Shown here piece by piece: positions 45,419-54,552 of a stretch of 64,000 nt of DNA; position 1 is the first letter of the stretch; each line of letters starts with the position of its first letter. The position numbers were made by a program, and so were the translations under genes. Source of the stretch: Treponema sp. (GTDB lineage Bacteria > Spirochaetota > Spirochaetia > Treponematales > Treponemataceae); NCBI GenBank assembly GCA_016290335.1, contig JAEETM010000006.1:12729-76728 (forward strand), in the 5' to 3' direction. The notes beneath the pieces were generated by a model that had not been told where the DNA came from, made no database searches, and saw only the letters and a list, made by a program, of their open reading frames with translations.

Positions 45419-46651
45419 TTATATGTTTACTATACCCTGAACCAAATCAAACAGTATCGTAACATAATTTGTGGTCAAAAAATCAATCGGCCAGGTCGGC
45501 GAATTATATAAAGACCTCAAGAAAGCTATGGCATGAAAAAACAACACGATTGGAACTATTGCCAAACTTGCACAAAACAATAATTTTGGAAAAACCGTTA
45601 ACCCTTTATATCCACATAATAATGGGATATATATGATGCCTACCATAACGTTTAACGCTGCGGCAAACCTCCAGTAATTTGGTACCAGCATAAAAAAGTG
45701 AAATGTTATTGTAATAAGCGCTGTCATCCCGGCAAAAGCATATAACCGTTTATCATCCTGGAATAACCGGTTTTTAGACCGTATTGCATACCGGATTACC
45801 AGTAAAGAAAGAAACACGCTTACAACTATAAATGTTCTCGAAGTAAAAACGCCCTCTCTTAAATACTTTACAGCGCCGGAATTTGTTGTATCAAGTAAGT
45901 ATGCATTCAATTTTATTATAATGGACTGAATCGCAATTCCTAAACTTCCCCCAAATGCAAAGAGGCTTCTTAATTCGTAAACTTTAAAAACAGATGCTGC
46001 AAAGAAGAGTGCTCCATACATAAAAAGATCAAAATAATTTTTCCCTATGAAACTTGCCAGTCGAAACAAGACCAAAATCACAACAGATAAATGCATTAAT
46101 GACCCAAACAAATAGCAGAAATATACAAAAATATTTCTTTTTCCTTTTACAATATCAAGATAAACAGCCAAAACAACCAACGCAAGACCGAAAACATTTC
46201 TGATGTTATTTATTATACTTACATATGGAAGCAAAATTAACTGAATGAGAAAACACCACCCAATATATTGCTTTCCGTTATACCGTTCCGCAGTATCACA
46301 GGTTATATATCCGGCGACAGCGTATACTGTCGCCGTGGTTAATGCAGGCACCATGTGTTTCATTTGTAAACTACCAAAAAACCAGAACAGCATACTTTTG
46401 GCAGGAGATGTAACATCATATTCTAACGCTTCTCCCAAAGACAAAGACCCATAAGATTCAATTTGCGGAAAATACCTTATCAAATCAAAATTGTAAAATG
46501 CATCCGGTTCATAACTGTATGCTCCAATAAAAAGGAAATAAATACACATGGGAAGATACCGGCGCCAATGCGAGGAATCTCTCCATAAGCCAAACATACC
46601 TGCCAAAAAAGTTAAAGGGGGAAATAAATATAAAAGTAATACTGCCGCCAC
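45419..46651 (-). CDS. wzy: EpsG/Wzy-type polysaccharide polymerase
   Basis: Membrane protein of 410 residues with ten or more helices. EPDAFYNFDLIRYFPQI near residue 50 is the EpsG-family 'D-x-xRY' segment, and YIGWCFLIQLILLPYVSIINNIRN is in two parts (WCFLIQLILLPYVS, IINNIRN) the conserved RN helix. It should join repeat units on the outer face of the membrane. The start is GTG with AGGTGA upstream. AT-rich, with low similarity expected among Wzy proteins, so the role rests on topology and position. Confidence 0.82.
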   Translation of the reverse strand: MAAVLLLYLFPPLTFLAGMFGLWRDSSHWRRYLPMCIYFLFIGAYSYEPDAFYNFDLIRYFPQIESYGSLSLGEALEYDVTSPAKSMLFWFFGSLQMKHMVPALTTATVYAVAGYITCDTAERYNGKQYIGWCFLIQLILLPYVSIINNIRNVFGLALVVLAVYLDIVKGKRNIFVYFCYLFGSLMHLSVVILVLFRLASFIGKNYFDLFMYGALFFAASVFKVYELRSLFAFGGSLGIAIQSIIIKLNAYLLDTTNSGAVKYLREGVFTSRTFIVVSVFLSLLVIRYAIRSKNRLFQDDKRLYAFAGMTALITITFHFFMLVPNYWRFAAALNVMVGIIYIPLLCGYKGLTVFPKLLFCASLAIVPIVLFFHAIAFLRSLYNSPTWPIDFLTTNYVTILFDLVQGIVNI

Positions 46652-46729
46652 AACTTCACCTTTTATTTAAAAACAGCACTCTACAGCATTGTAATAACAT
46701 AAAAATTAACCTTAAATCAAATAATGTCT

Positions 46730-47800
46730 TCAGATTGCTTCCAACCACATCCTCGCAACCTTTTCCACAGGATATTTATTCCTGATTTGAATTGCATTTG
46801 CAGATAATTTCTTGGCGAAACCTTCGTCGTCCAGTATCTTTTTCATACCTTCAAACATAGCCTGGACGTCTCCAACCGGAACCAATATACCGTTTACGTT
46901 ATTATCAATCATCATCCTTGCCCCGCCGGCCGGACAATCTGTCACCACAGAAGGCAGCCCCATTCCGAGAGCCTCTAACATGGAATTTGATATCCCTTCA
47001 TAATTAGACGATAAAACAAACATCGCGCTTTTATTCATTTCTTCATAGATATTATCTGTAAAACCGGGCAGATAAACTTTATTTCCCAACTTTTCCTGTT
47101 CGATTAATTTCCTTATTTCATCTTCCAGCGGCCCTCTTCCATAAATATATAATTCATATTCAGGATAAAACTGCAACAGTTTTTTAAACGCAAAAATCAT
47201 CATGGGAATATTTTTCTGGGCGTCCAGACGACATGCCGAAAGTATTCTTTTTGCTCTTTCACCCCGGTTTATCACGGGAAGGTCAGGGTTAATCGGATTC
47301 GGTATTATGACGCCCTTCTTCCGCACTGACAAAGGAAAATACTCCATGGCGCCCGGCGTCTGAAATACGCATCTGTCGGCAATTTTAAAAAGCATGTTTC
47401 GCAAAAACCTGCGTGACGCGGACGGCGGTGAATTATAAGGATTATTCCGTTCTGAAACAATCAACCGATTCCTGATAAACAAAGACGAAAATAAAATAAC
47501 CCGCATCACACTGTTGATAAAAACAACCACCCTGGCATTCTTATGTTGATTCAGTGTTTTTATCATAAAAAAAGATGTCTTAAATAAATTCAGAATTCGG
47601 TTATTTGTGCTTTTATGATTGATAAAGCTTATTTTATCAGATAAATTATAACAAGTTTCATGTAAACCGGCTTTTGTTTGTACAACCGTTATTTTACAAC
47701 CATCCTTAGCCCATTCATTCGCCAGTTCCGCTAACACTCTTTCCGCACCGGTATTTGTCATAATTTCTGTAGCGATCAATATTTCTTTTGTTTCATTCAT
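46730..47800 (-). CDS. GT4 glycosyltransferase
   Basis: GT-B enzyme of 356 residues from the ATG at 47800, where the typical start (EILIATEIMTNTGAERVLAE) begins; the longer open frame runs back into the licD gene. The donor side has ILSACRLDAQKNIPMMIFAF, ELYIYGRGPLEDEI and SSNYEGISNSMLEALGMGLP with the catalytic Glu pair. It lies 43 bp after LicD 3. Donor sugar unknown. Confidence 0.9.
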   Translation of the reverse strand: MNETKEILIATEIMTNTGAERVLAELANEWAKDGCKITVVQTKAGLHETCYNLSDKISFINHKSTNNRILNLFKTSFFMIKTLNQHKNARVVVFINSVMRVILFSSLFIRNRLIVSERNNPYNSPPSASRRFLRNMLFKIADRCVFQTPGAMEYFPLSVRKKGVIIPNPINPDLPVINRGERAKRILSACRLDAQKNIPMMIFAFKKLLQFYPEYELYIYGRGPLEDEIRKLIEQEKLGNKVYLPGFTDNIYEEMNKSAMFVLSSNYEGISNSMLEALGMGLPSVVTDCPAGGARMMIDNNVNGILVPVGDVQAMFEGMKKILDDEGFAKKLSANAIQIRNKYPVEKVARMWLEAI

Positions 47801-47843
47801 CTGATGCACCCGTTCATCTGTAAAGTTGGAGTCAATAAACAAT

Positions 47844-48749
47844 TTAATCTTTAAATTCAATATCCGCAATAAAATGCCTTTCTCTTTTTTCCTCCGGCGG
47901 AAGCTGCATATAATCCGGTCCATAAAGATTTGAAAGATAATCATCCGGATTACCCGGAAGGTTAACAACTAAACCTTCAAACAAGCCCTGTGAAACCGGA
48001 ATAAAAGTTTCGCGAGACCGTATTTCACCAAAGTAATGCCCTCTTCCGGAAGGAATCCCCATCAATTTTGTTGTCCTGTTATACTGTAACGCGGAATCAA
48101 CTTTGTTCATCCATGTCTGAAAATTAAAAAAAGAAAAAAGGCCTCCCAGTCTTACTCTTCTTTTAAATACGGCTGTTCCTTCTTTCGTTTTACACATGTA
48201 TTTTTCTAATAACTGATTATTACGGTTTTCATACGTTTCCTCGTAACTCGCCATAAACATCAGGCAGGTACACCAAAATCCTTTTAAATATCTGAATATT
48301 AAATTATCCGGAACATTCTCTATAATAAAAATGTCAATTTTTATACTAGATAATTCGTCCTCCGCAGACTGACCAACTTCAAGAAAACGTGTGCCTTTCA
48401 CCAGCATCATGGGAAAACGGTTTTTCGCATTGTTTTTGTAATTGGGCGAAGATAAAATATATTTTTCTCCTAATTCTATTTCAAAGACTTCTTTCAGCTT
48501 TTCAAAGTCACTGCGGGTCATGGCAACATCCAAATCGTCATCCCAGGGGATAAAACCCTTGTGCCTGACTGCGCCAAGTGTTGAACCACCAATCAGCATA
48601 ACATGAAGCGAATACTTTTCACAACAATCATTAAGATCTTGAAATGCCTCTAAAAAACATTTTCTTAGTTTTAAAATCTCTTCATCAGTTAAAACTCTTA
48701 ACCTTGAATCTTTAGTTAAAGAATTCATGAGTTCCTTATACGAAGCCAT
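47844..48749 (-). CDS. LicD-family phosphotransferase (3)
   Basis: Protein of 301 residues with the most canonical motif of the three: MLIGGSTLGAVRHKG, then FIPWDDDLDVAMTRSDFEKL. It is 19 bp after the GT4 gene upstream. Its C-terminal GNPDDYLSNLYGPDYMQLPP is the usual LicD end. It likely adds a phospho-group from a CDP donor to the sugar chain. Confidence 0.9.
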   Translation of the reverse strand: MASYKELMNSLTKDSRLRVLTDEEILKLRKCFLEAFQDLNDCCEKYSLHVMLIGGSTLGAVRHKGFIPWDDDLDVAMTRSDFEKLKEVFEIELGEKYILSSPNYKNNAKNRFPMMLVKGTRFLEVGQSAEDELSSIKIDIFIIENVPDNLIFRYLKGFWCTCLMFMASYEETYENRNNQLLEKYMCKTKEGTAVFKRRVRLGGLFSFFNFQTWMNKVDSALQYNRTTKLMGIPSGRGHYFGEIRSRETFIPVSQGLFEGLVVNLPGNPDDYLSNLYGPDYMQLPPEEKRERHFIADIEFKD

Positions 48750-48768
48750 CTTATCCTCATATACTTTC

Positions 48769-49986
48769 CTATTTTCCGATTAACTGAATTATCAATTGCA
48801 ACAAAGGTTTCATTTGTTCGTTCAAATCAAACCTGTTTGCTAACTTATAAGAAGCGTCCTTATAGTCTTTCAAATGTGCAATAGTTTTCTTAATAGCTTC
48901 ATAAAGGCTTTCGCTATTCTCTGCCTCATACTGCACACCAGCTTTTCTCACATACTCCTTTATTTCCCCCTGTAGAGAATTTACAATCCCAAGGCCTGCC
49001 GCTGTATAATCATAAAATTTATCCGGCATATCCACTGTTGAATAAGACGCATAAGTGCATAAGCCAATATCACATTTCTTATATATTGCAGGCAACCAGT
49101 TCGGATCAACAGATCCAATATAAGTTATCTGCGAATTTTCTTTACTTGCCACCTCGACTAAATTTCCCTGTGGACCCGCACCTGCTATCACAAAACAGAT
49201 TTTATCATTATTTTGTTTTGCTTTATTTGCGCAGGCAAGCACTGATTCAATATCATAGGAAGGCCCCAGTGAACCGGCGTATACACACCACATCTCGCCT
49301 TCCTTTTTCTCCGGCAAATCAGCCTGACATGGGAGTTCCATTTTTTTACGAAATTCTGATACTGCAATACCATTATAAACAAGGCAGGTCGGAATATCTG
49401 CTTTGCCTGTACGTTTCTTCGCAATCATTAACTGATTTCGTCCAAGACCACAAACAGCACTTACATTATCGTAAAAAGATTGCTCACGCTTCTCAATATT
49501 GTTTGTTAATAATTTTGCAAATGGCACTAACTTATTATGATGCTGTTCCATATAGCCGGTAAATAAATGTACATCCATAATATCATAAATCACCGGTACA
49601 TGATTCTTTTTAACATAATCCCCTATTGGATAAAATGCCGTCACTAATCCGGTTCCGGCCGTTATTATTAAATCCGGTTTATCAATACTTGAAAACCTTT
49701 TCGCAAGATTACGTGAAAATCTAATTTCAAACAGCACACGCCCTATAGATATATTACTTTTATATGAACTTGTCGGAACCAGTTCAATATCAAAGTTCTT
49801 GCAAACATTAACTGTTTTCCATCCATCACTTCGGAATTTCTTCTGCCCATGAGAGAAATTAGATGTCCAAAAAATCACCTTGTATCCATTACTTGCTAAC
49901 ATTTTCCCAAAACGAATATGACGTGCCTCAAGAAAATTCTCGCCAGCAATTGCACCATAAGGATAAACAATCCAAATCGTTTTCAA
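48769..49986 (-). CDS. GT4 glycosyltransferase
   Basis: GT-B enzyme of 405 residues. The start is TTG at 49986, with GAGGG 8 bases upstream and a standard N-terminus (KTIWIVYPYGAIAGENFLEA) like WbuB-type fucosaminyl- or acetylglucosaminyl-transferases. The donor domain has WCVYAGSLGPSYDIESVLAC, FVIAGAGPQGNL and MPDKFYDYTAAGLGIVNSL. It is next to the ACP gene. Donor sugar not certain. Confidence 0.88.
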   Translation of the reverse strand: MKTIWIVYPYGAIAGENFLEARHIRFGKMLASNGYKVIFWTSNFSHGQKKFRSDGWKTVNVCKNFDIELVPTSSYKSNISIGRVLFEIRFSRNLAKRFSSIDKPDLIITAGTGLVTAFYPIGDYVKKNHVPVIYDIMDVHLFTGYMEQHHNKLVPFAKLLTNNIEKREQSFYDNVSAVCGLGRNQLMIAKKRTGKADIPTCLVYNGIAVSEFRKKMELPCQADLPEKKEGEMWCVYAGSLGPSYDIESVLACANKAKQNNDKICFVIAGAGPQGNLVEVASKENSQITYIGSVDPNWLPAIYKKCDIGLCTYASYSTVDMPDKFYDYTAAGLGIVNSLQGEIKEYVRKAGVQYEAENSESLYEAIKKTIAHLKDYKDASYKLANRFDLNEQMKPLLQLIIQLIGK

Positions 49987-50009
49987 AATCTATACCCTCA
50001 AAATTAAAC

Positions 50010-50228
50010 CTATTCCATAAACTCCAGAATATCTTTTACTGTCTGAAACCCCTTTATCTGATTGCTGTTAAGTTTTTTGCCGAATTCATCATTCATTAAC
50101 ACAATTAATGAAAGTTTCGCCATTGAATCATATTCCTCAATATCACCAAGCTTTGTTTCCTCTGAAAGAGTTCCTTGATCAAGTTCCATCATTTCTTCAA
50201 GCAGTGCAATTTTTTTACTGTTTTCCAT
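50010..50228 (-). CDS. Acyl carrier protein
   Basis: Acidic protein of 72 residues. The phosphopantetheine site is Ser35 in EEYDSMAKLSL (the DSL motif reads DSM), followed by the usual helix ending FQTVKDILEFME. AGGAGAGA lies 6 bases before the ATG. It sits with an SDR, two ketoacyl-synthase-III-like genes and a PglD/NeuD-like acyltransferase, so it most likely carries an acyl group for sugar modification, separate from housekeeping fatty-acid synthesis. Confidence 0.9.
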   Translation of the reverse strand: MENSKKIALLEEMMELDQGTLSEETKLGDIEEYDSMAKLSLIVLMNDEFGKKLNSNQIKGFQTVKDILEFME

Positions 50229-50354
50229 TTTTTATCTCTCCTTTTATGCTATTTTTAAAACCCCATTAAACAAATACCGTGTCAATCATCAGCATTTCTT
50301 TATTATATTAACAGTTAAATCAATGCCTTTGAGACTCCTTAATTACTAAAAAAC

Positions 50355-51116
50355 TCAATGAATCGTCCAACCGCTATCTATCACAATATTCTGTCCGGTA
50401 ATCATCCTGGATGCATCACTTAACAGGAATGCAATCGTGTTGGCTACATCAACAGGCTCTGCAGCGCCTAAAAAATACGGCGTAAGCATTTCATCCATTC
50501 GTTCTTGCCCCAGCTCTTGTATGTATGTATAATACATATCAGTTTTTATCCAACCGGGATTAACCGTATTAACCCGGAATCTTCTACTTGCACCAAGTTC
50601 AATTGCGATGGGCTTAACAGCCCTGTCTAATGCGCCTTTTGTTGTGATATAAGCCACCTGTCCCTTATCAGAGCTAAAAGTTGAAGCCGAAGAAACAGCT
50701 ACAATACTAGAACCATCTTCTGAAAATTTCTTTTTCCCAATAATACGTGTTAGTTCAATGAAAGAAAACAAATGAAGCTTCATCATTTCCATCATAAAAT
50801 CATATTTTGTCATGCTTAAAGGTTTTCTTGTACCAACTCCAGCAGCATGCACTAAACCATTTATTTTTCCATTCTTTTCAACAATTCTTTTAATTAAGTC
50901 TTCTATACCCTCAATCTCCGTAACATCAAACGAAAAAACTGCATGTCCAGTTCCTTCCATCATTGATACAGTTTCTTTTAACTTATCCTCATTTCTCGCA
51001 ACCAGACTCACCTTCGCCCCTAACTGACTTAATGTTATACAGGTCTGCCTGCCCAAACCGGAAGAAGCACCGGTTACCATGCAATGCTTTCCTGTCAAAT
51101 CCATAGGATTAATCAT
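50355..51116 (-). CDS. FabG-like short-chain dehydrogenase/reductase
   Basis: Classical SDR of 253 residues: TGASSGLGRQT, HAAGVGTRK, AVSSAST with the catalytic Ser, YITTKGALDRAV with Tyr-x3-Lys, and NTVNPGWIKTDM. It resembles 3-oxoacyl-ACP reductases. It overlaps the upstream ketoacyl-synthase gene by 8 bp and precedes the ACP by 126 bp. Likely reduces a 3-oxoacyl-ACP to a 3-hydroxyacyl-ACP in the local acyl pathway. Confidence 0.88.
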   Translation of the reverse strand: MINPMDLTGKHCMVTGASSGLGRQTCITLSQLGAKVSLVARNEDKLKETVSMMEGTGHAVFSFDVTEIEGIEDLIKRIVEKNGKINGLVHAAGVGTRKPLSMTKYDFMMEMMKLHLFSFIELTRIIGKKKFSEDGSSIVAVSSASTFSSDKGQVAYITTKGALDRAVKPIAIELGASRRFRVNTVNPGWIKTDMYYTYIQELGQERMDEMLTPYFLGAAEPVDVANTIAFLLSDASRMITGQNIVIDSGWTIH

Positions 51117-52200
51117 GACTTACTGTCCCTTCCCTGTAAAAGTCATCTGTTTCAATTATCGGGAAAACGTCTTTCGCATTAATAACAAACGAAGAAATTC
51201 CCCAGGATAATCCAATACCAAAACCACAAGCTAAAACGTTTTGTGCAGTATCTTCATTTACTTTTCCATAATGATCGCAAAGTGTAAGCGGAATTGAAGT
51301 TACAGAAGTGTTGCCAAACCGGTCCATCGAAATCAGCATTTTTTCTTTTTTCATTTTAGCTTTTTTTATAATTTGCTTTAATATAAACCCATTTGCCTGA
51401 TGAAATGCATAACAGTCAAATTGCTCTAAATCAAGATTATTATTCTCCATAAACTGCTTTATCATAAGCGGAATCTCAGTAATCGTAAATGAAAAGACAT
51501 CCACACCGTTCATATACAAATCATAATCAGATCGTTCATTTCCGTCAGCCCACCGGACTCTTTCAACTGATACAAAACGATTGCGATATGCACCAGATGG
51601 GATAATGATAGCTTTGAAACCCTCACCGTCAGTTCTGTAACCGGCAAATATCGGGGAAACCTTGTCTGTTTTTTCTAATAATGTTGCCGAACCTCCATCT
51701 CCAAAAAGCATAGAAGATGCACTGTCTGCTGGTGCAACAGACTTGGTTATCGTATCACCAACTAAAAGCAACGCATACCGACACGAAACGCTTTGCATTA
51801 GCGAACAAACAACTTGTAATCCATATACATATCCAGAACAACCCAGATTGATGTCAAATACAATACAGTCTTTGGATAAACCTAACCGCTTATGCAGAAC
51901 ACACGAAGTTGATGGAATCCGATAGTCTGGTGTTTGCGTTACAAAGATACAAATACCTATTTCATTTCTATTAATGATTTTATCTGTCAATACTCTCTCT
52001 GCAGCAACATAAGCAAAATCGGAAGAAGCCTGTTCTTCTGCCGCAAGGCGCCGTTCAACGACTCCCACAGTTTTTGAAAATTTAGCTACTAACTCTTCTC
52101 CAAAAATGCTATTATAAGTTTCACTCAAAAAATCTTTATTTTTAGGAACTGCTGTTGCCATAGCAACAATTTTAACGTTCTCAAACTTTGATTGAATCAT
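51109..52200 (-). CDS. 3-oxoacyl-ACP synthase III-like protein (1)
   Basis: Thiolase-fold protein of 363 residues. The Cys-His-Asn set is complete: Cys121 in DINLGCSGYVYG, His in AFHQANGFIL and Asn in RFGNTSVTS. GFGIGLSWG follows. FabH-like enzymes condense an acyl-CoA with malonyl-ACP. It starts two bases after the stop of the second copy and overlaps the SDR. Similar to its neighbour, but clearly diverged, so the two may do different steps or form a heterodimer. Confidence 0.9.
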   Translation of the reverse strand: MIQSKFENVKIVAMATAVPKNKDFLSETYNSIFGEELVAKFSKTVGVVERRLAAEEQASSDFAYVAAERVLTDKIINRNEIGICIFVTQTPDYRIPSTSCVLHKRLGLSKDCIVFDINLGCSGYVYGLQVVCSLMQSVSCRYALLLVGDTITKSVAPADSASSMLFGDGGSATLLEKTDKVSPIFAGYRTDGEGFKAIIIPSGAYRNRFVSVERVRWADGNERSDYDLYMNGVDVFSFTITEIPLMIKQFMENNNLDLEQFDCYAFHQANGFILKQIIKKAKMKKEKMLISMDRFGNTSVTSIPLTLCDHYGKVNEDTAQNVLACGFGIGLSWGISSFVINAKDVFPIIETDDFYREGTVSHD

Positions 52201-52201
52201 C

Positions 52202-53206
52202 TTATGCTCCCGTTTTGATTATCGTTGATCCCCACGAAAGACCGACACCGAATCCGCATAACACTATCGTTTGGTTATTATGAACTACACCCTCATCTAT
52301 AGCGCGTTTAAAGGCGATTGGAATAGAAGCACAAACCGTATTACCGGTATCAGCAAAATTGTGATAGCATTTATGTTTATCCAGCTTCATCAACTTTTCC
52401 AAAAAATCCAACATAAATTGATTTGCCTGATGGAAGATATATAAATCAACTGAATCTTTTTTTAAACTTTCTTTTTTCAAAACCCGCATTACACTGGCTG
52501 GTACTTCCCGAATCGTAAAATCAAAAATATCTGCACCGCTCATGTAAAGGTTATCTTCGGAACGGATATTACCATCACTTTCCTTCTCAATAGCAGTCTC
52601 CGGTGTATATGGTCTTCTTGTGCCACCAGCAGGAATTATCAAAAAGTCCTTGCCCCTGCCATCGGTCCCTAAATCAAAACCGCATATTTCCATACCACCA
52701 CGACCAATTAATGTAGCTGCAGCACCATCACCAAAAATCGTTCGAGTACTTTTATCTAACGGATTGATATGCTTAGAATAAGTTTCCGCTGTTATTAACA
52801 ACACATTTTTAGCTATATTTGTTTCAATTAAACTTTTCGCTACCGCAAGCCCATATACAAAACCAGAACAGCCAAGATTGATGTCAAAGGCACCTGTTCC
52901 CTTTTTCAGTCCAAGACGCTCCTGCATAATACAAGCAGTAGTTGGCAATTTATAGTCAGGGCTCTGAGTTACGCATAGAATAAAATCAATATCGGCTTTT
53001 GGAACAACATTTTTCGAAAGTAATTTTTCCGCCGCAGCAACACCTAAATCCGCCGCTGTTTCATTATCTTTTGTTATATGACGTAACTCAATGCCTGTTT
53101 TATTTTTAATTTTATCTGCTGTCCAATTGGCAAACAGTTTTGCCATTTCGTCATTAGACAGAATCTTTTCAGGTAGTGCATATTCTATTGCTAAAATTCC
53201 TGTCAT
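52202..53206 (-). CDS. 3-oxoacyl-ACP synthase III-like protein (2)
   Basis: Thiolase-fold protein of 334 residues from the ATG at 53206 (MTGILAIEYALPEK is the family's N-terminus; a start 66 bases upstream would overlap the next gene). Catalytic Cys in DINLGCSGFVYG, His in IFHQANQFML and Asn in FADTGNTVCAS are present, with GFGVGLSWG at the end. An AGGA lies 13 bases upstream, a rather long distance. Tandem with copy 1. Confidence 0.9.
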   Translation of the reverse strand: MTGILAIEYALPEKILSNDEMAKLFANWTADKIKNKTGIELRHITKDNETAADLGVAAAEKLLSKNVVPKADIDFILCVTQSPDYKLPTTACIMQERLGLKKGTGAFDINLGCSGFVYGLAVAKSLIETNIAKNVLLITAETYSKHINPLDKSTRTIFGDGAAATLIGRGGMEICGFDLGTDGRGKDFLIIPAGGTRRPYTPETAIEKESDGNIRSEDNLYMSGADIFDFTIREVPASVMRVLKKESLKKDSVDLYIFHQANQFMLDFLEKLMKLDKHKCYHNFADTGNTVCASIPIAFKRAIDEGVVHNNQTIVLCGFGVGLSWGSTIIKTGA

Positions 53207-53240
53207 TTTTTGTGTTTTATCCTGAATATATATTATCAAT

Positions 53241-53873
53241 TCAAAAATCCATTTTCTGAGCTGGATTTCCATAAACTCTCATTCCGGTTTTTAGATTAGT
53301 CATCACTACGCTTCCAGCAGCAATATAAACATCATCACCAATCTTACGTTTCGGAATTATAGTCGAATGGCTGCCCAAAAAAACTCGCTTTCCTAATTTA
53401 ACACCACCTGTAATATCACAAAAAGAAGAAATGGTACAATAGTCATCAATCTCAACGTCATGCCCAATTGAAGATGATAACAACGTAACAAAATCTCCAA
53501 CTTTTGTATTCACAGTAATTAATGAGTTTGGATACATAATCATTCCTTCACCAATCTGAGCAAACGCAGAAATAGAAGCTGAAGGATGAACAATACTTGT
53601 AAATACTGCGCCTTTCAATTTCATATTTTTAACAATTTCCTGTTTGGCTTTTGGATTAGCCACGGCCATAACAAAGCGCTCATTTTCTTTTGGTTTCCAA
53701 TCGTTAATTGTGCCTATAACTTTATAGTCACACTCTAAATTGTCAAGTGCATTTAAGTTATCATCAATGAAGCCAAGAATATTCCATGTTGGTTTTAGTT
53801 TGTTGATATCTTTTATCCATTGAAGGACTTCGCGGCCAAAACCACCTGCGCCAATAATCAGTAAATCATTCAT
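53241..53873 (-). CDS. PglD/NeuD-like sugar O/N-acyltransferase
   Basis: Protein of 210 residues: a Rossmann-like N-terminal part (DLLIIGAGGFGREVLQWIKD) and a left-handed beta-helix of hexapeptide repeats (residues ~95-200) with the catalytic His in SSIGHDVEIDDYCTISSF. PglD acetylates the 4-amino group of a UDP-sugar. The nearby aminotransferase and dehydratase provide such a substrate. Because ACP and ketoacyl-synthase genes directly follow, the acyl donor here may be an acyl-ACP, not acetyl-CoA; this is an inference. Confidence 0.88.
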   Translation of the reverse strand: MNDLLIIGAGGFGREVLQWIKDINKLKPTWNILGFIDDNLNALDNLECDYKVIGTINDWKPKENERFVMAVANPKAKQEIVKNMKLKGAVFTSIVHPSASISAFAQIGEGMIMYPNSLITVNTKVGDFVTLLSSSIGHDVEIDDYCTISSFCDITGGVKLGKRVFLGSHSTIIPKRKIGDDVYIAAGSVVMTNLKTGMRVYGNPAQKMDF

Positions 53874-53916
53874 AACCAGACCTCTTTGTATATAAACATA
53901 ATACTAATAATCCATC

Positions 53917-54552
53917 TTAAACATTGCTTCCTTTAAACTCTTCCATGGTTGCAGATGTTGTCGAACTAATGCCTTCTCGCTTCAGTACGATCCGAAGTGT
54001 ATCAAATATAATTTTCCAGTCCCCTAAAAAAGTAATATGATCTACATACTTCACATCCCAGTCAAACTTTTCTTCCCAGGAAATGGCATTACGTCCATGC
54101 ACTTGCGCTAACCCGGTAAAACCGGAACGCACCTCATGCCGTCGTGCCTGATGCTCGTTATACAGAGGAAGATACCGAACCAGCAACGGACGTGGACCCA
54201 CTACTGACATATCACCCTTTAACATATTTAACAGTTCAGGCAACTCATCTAAGGAAGTAGCCCGTAATTTTTTTCCAAAAGTTGTTAGTCGAACTTCATC
54301 CGGCAACAGATTTCCGTTTTCATCTTTTTCATCTGTCATGGAACGGAACTTATAAAGTTTGAATATTTTTCCGTCTTTGCCGGGACGATCCTGTGTAAAC
54401 AAGACCGGACTTCCTAATTTTACTCTGACAAGCAACGCCGTAATTAACATCACCGGACTCAGAACAATCAGCGCCGCTAACGCACACAAAAAGTCTTGTG
54501 GCCGTTTGATATATTTTTCATAAGGCCCATAGGGCTTATGTGTATTCTTCAT
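53917..54552 (-). CDS. PglC-like initiating sugar-phosphate transferase
   Basis: Small monotopic phosphoglycosyl transferase of 211 residues: one re-entrant N-terminal hydrophobic stretch ([20 protein letters not shown]), then [28 protein letters not shown] with the catalytic Asp-Glu, [20 protein letters not shown] and [12 protein letters not shown]. It transfers a sugar phosphate to undecaprenyl phosphate, starting each repeat unit. Its ATG directly abuts the aminotransferase stop. By analogy with Campylobacter PglC, the sugar is a bacillosamine derivative. Confidence 0.92.
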   Translation of the reverse strand: MKNTHKPYGPYEKYIKRPQDFLCALAALIVLSPVMLITALLVRVKLGSPVLFTQDRPGKDGKIFKLYKFRSMTDEKDENGNLLPDEVRLTTFGKKLRATSLDELPELLNMLKGDMSVVGPRPLLVRYLPLYNEHQARRHEVRSGFTGLAQVHGRNAISWEEKFDWDVKYVDHITFLGDWKIIFDTLRIVLKREGISSTTSATMEEFKGSNV

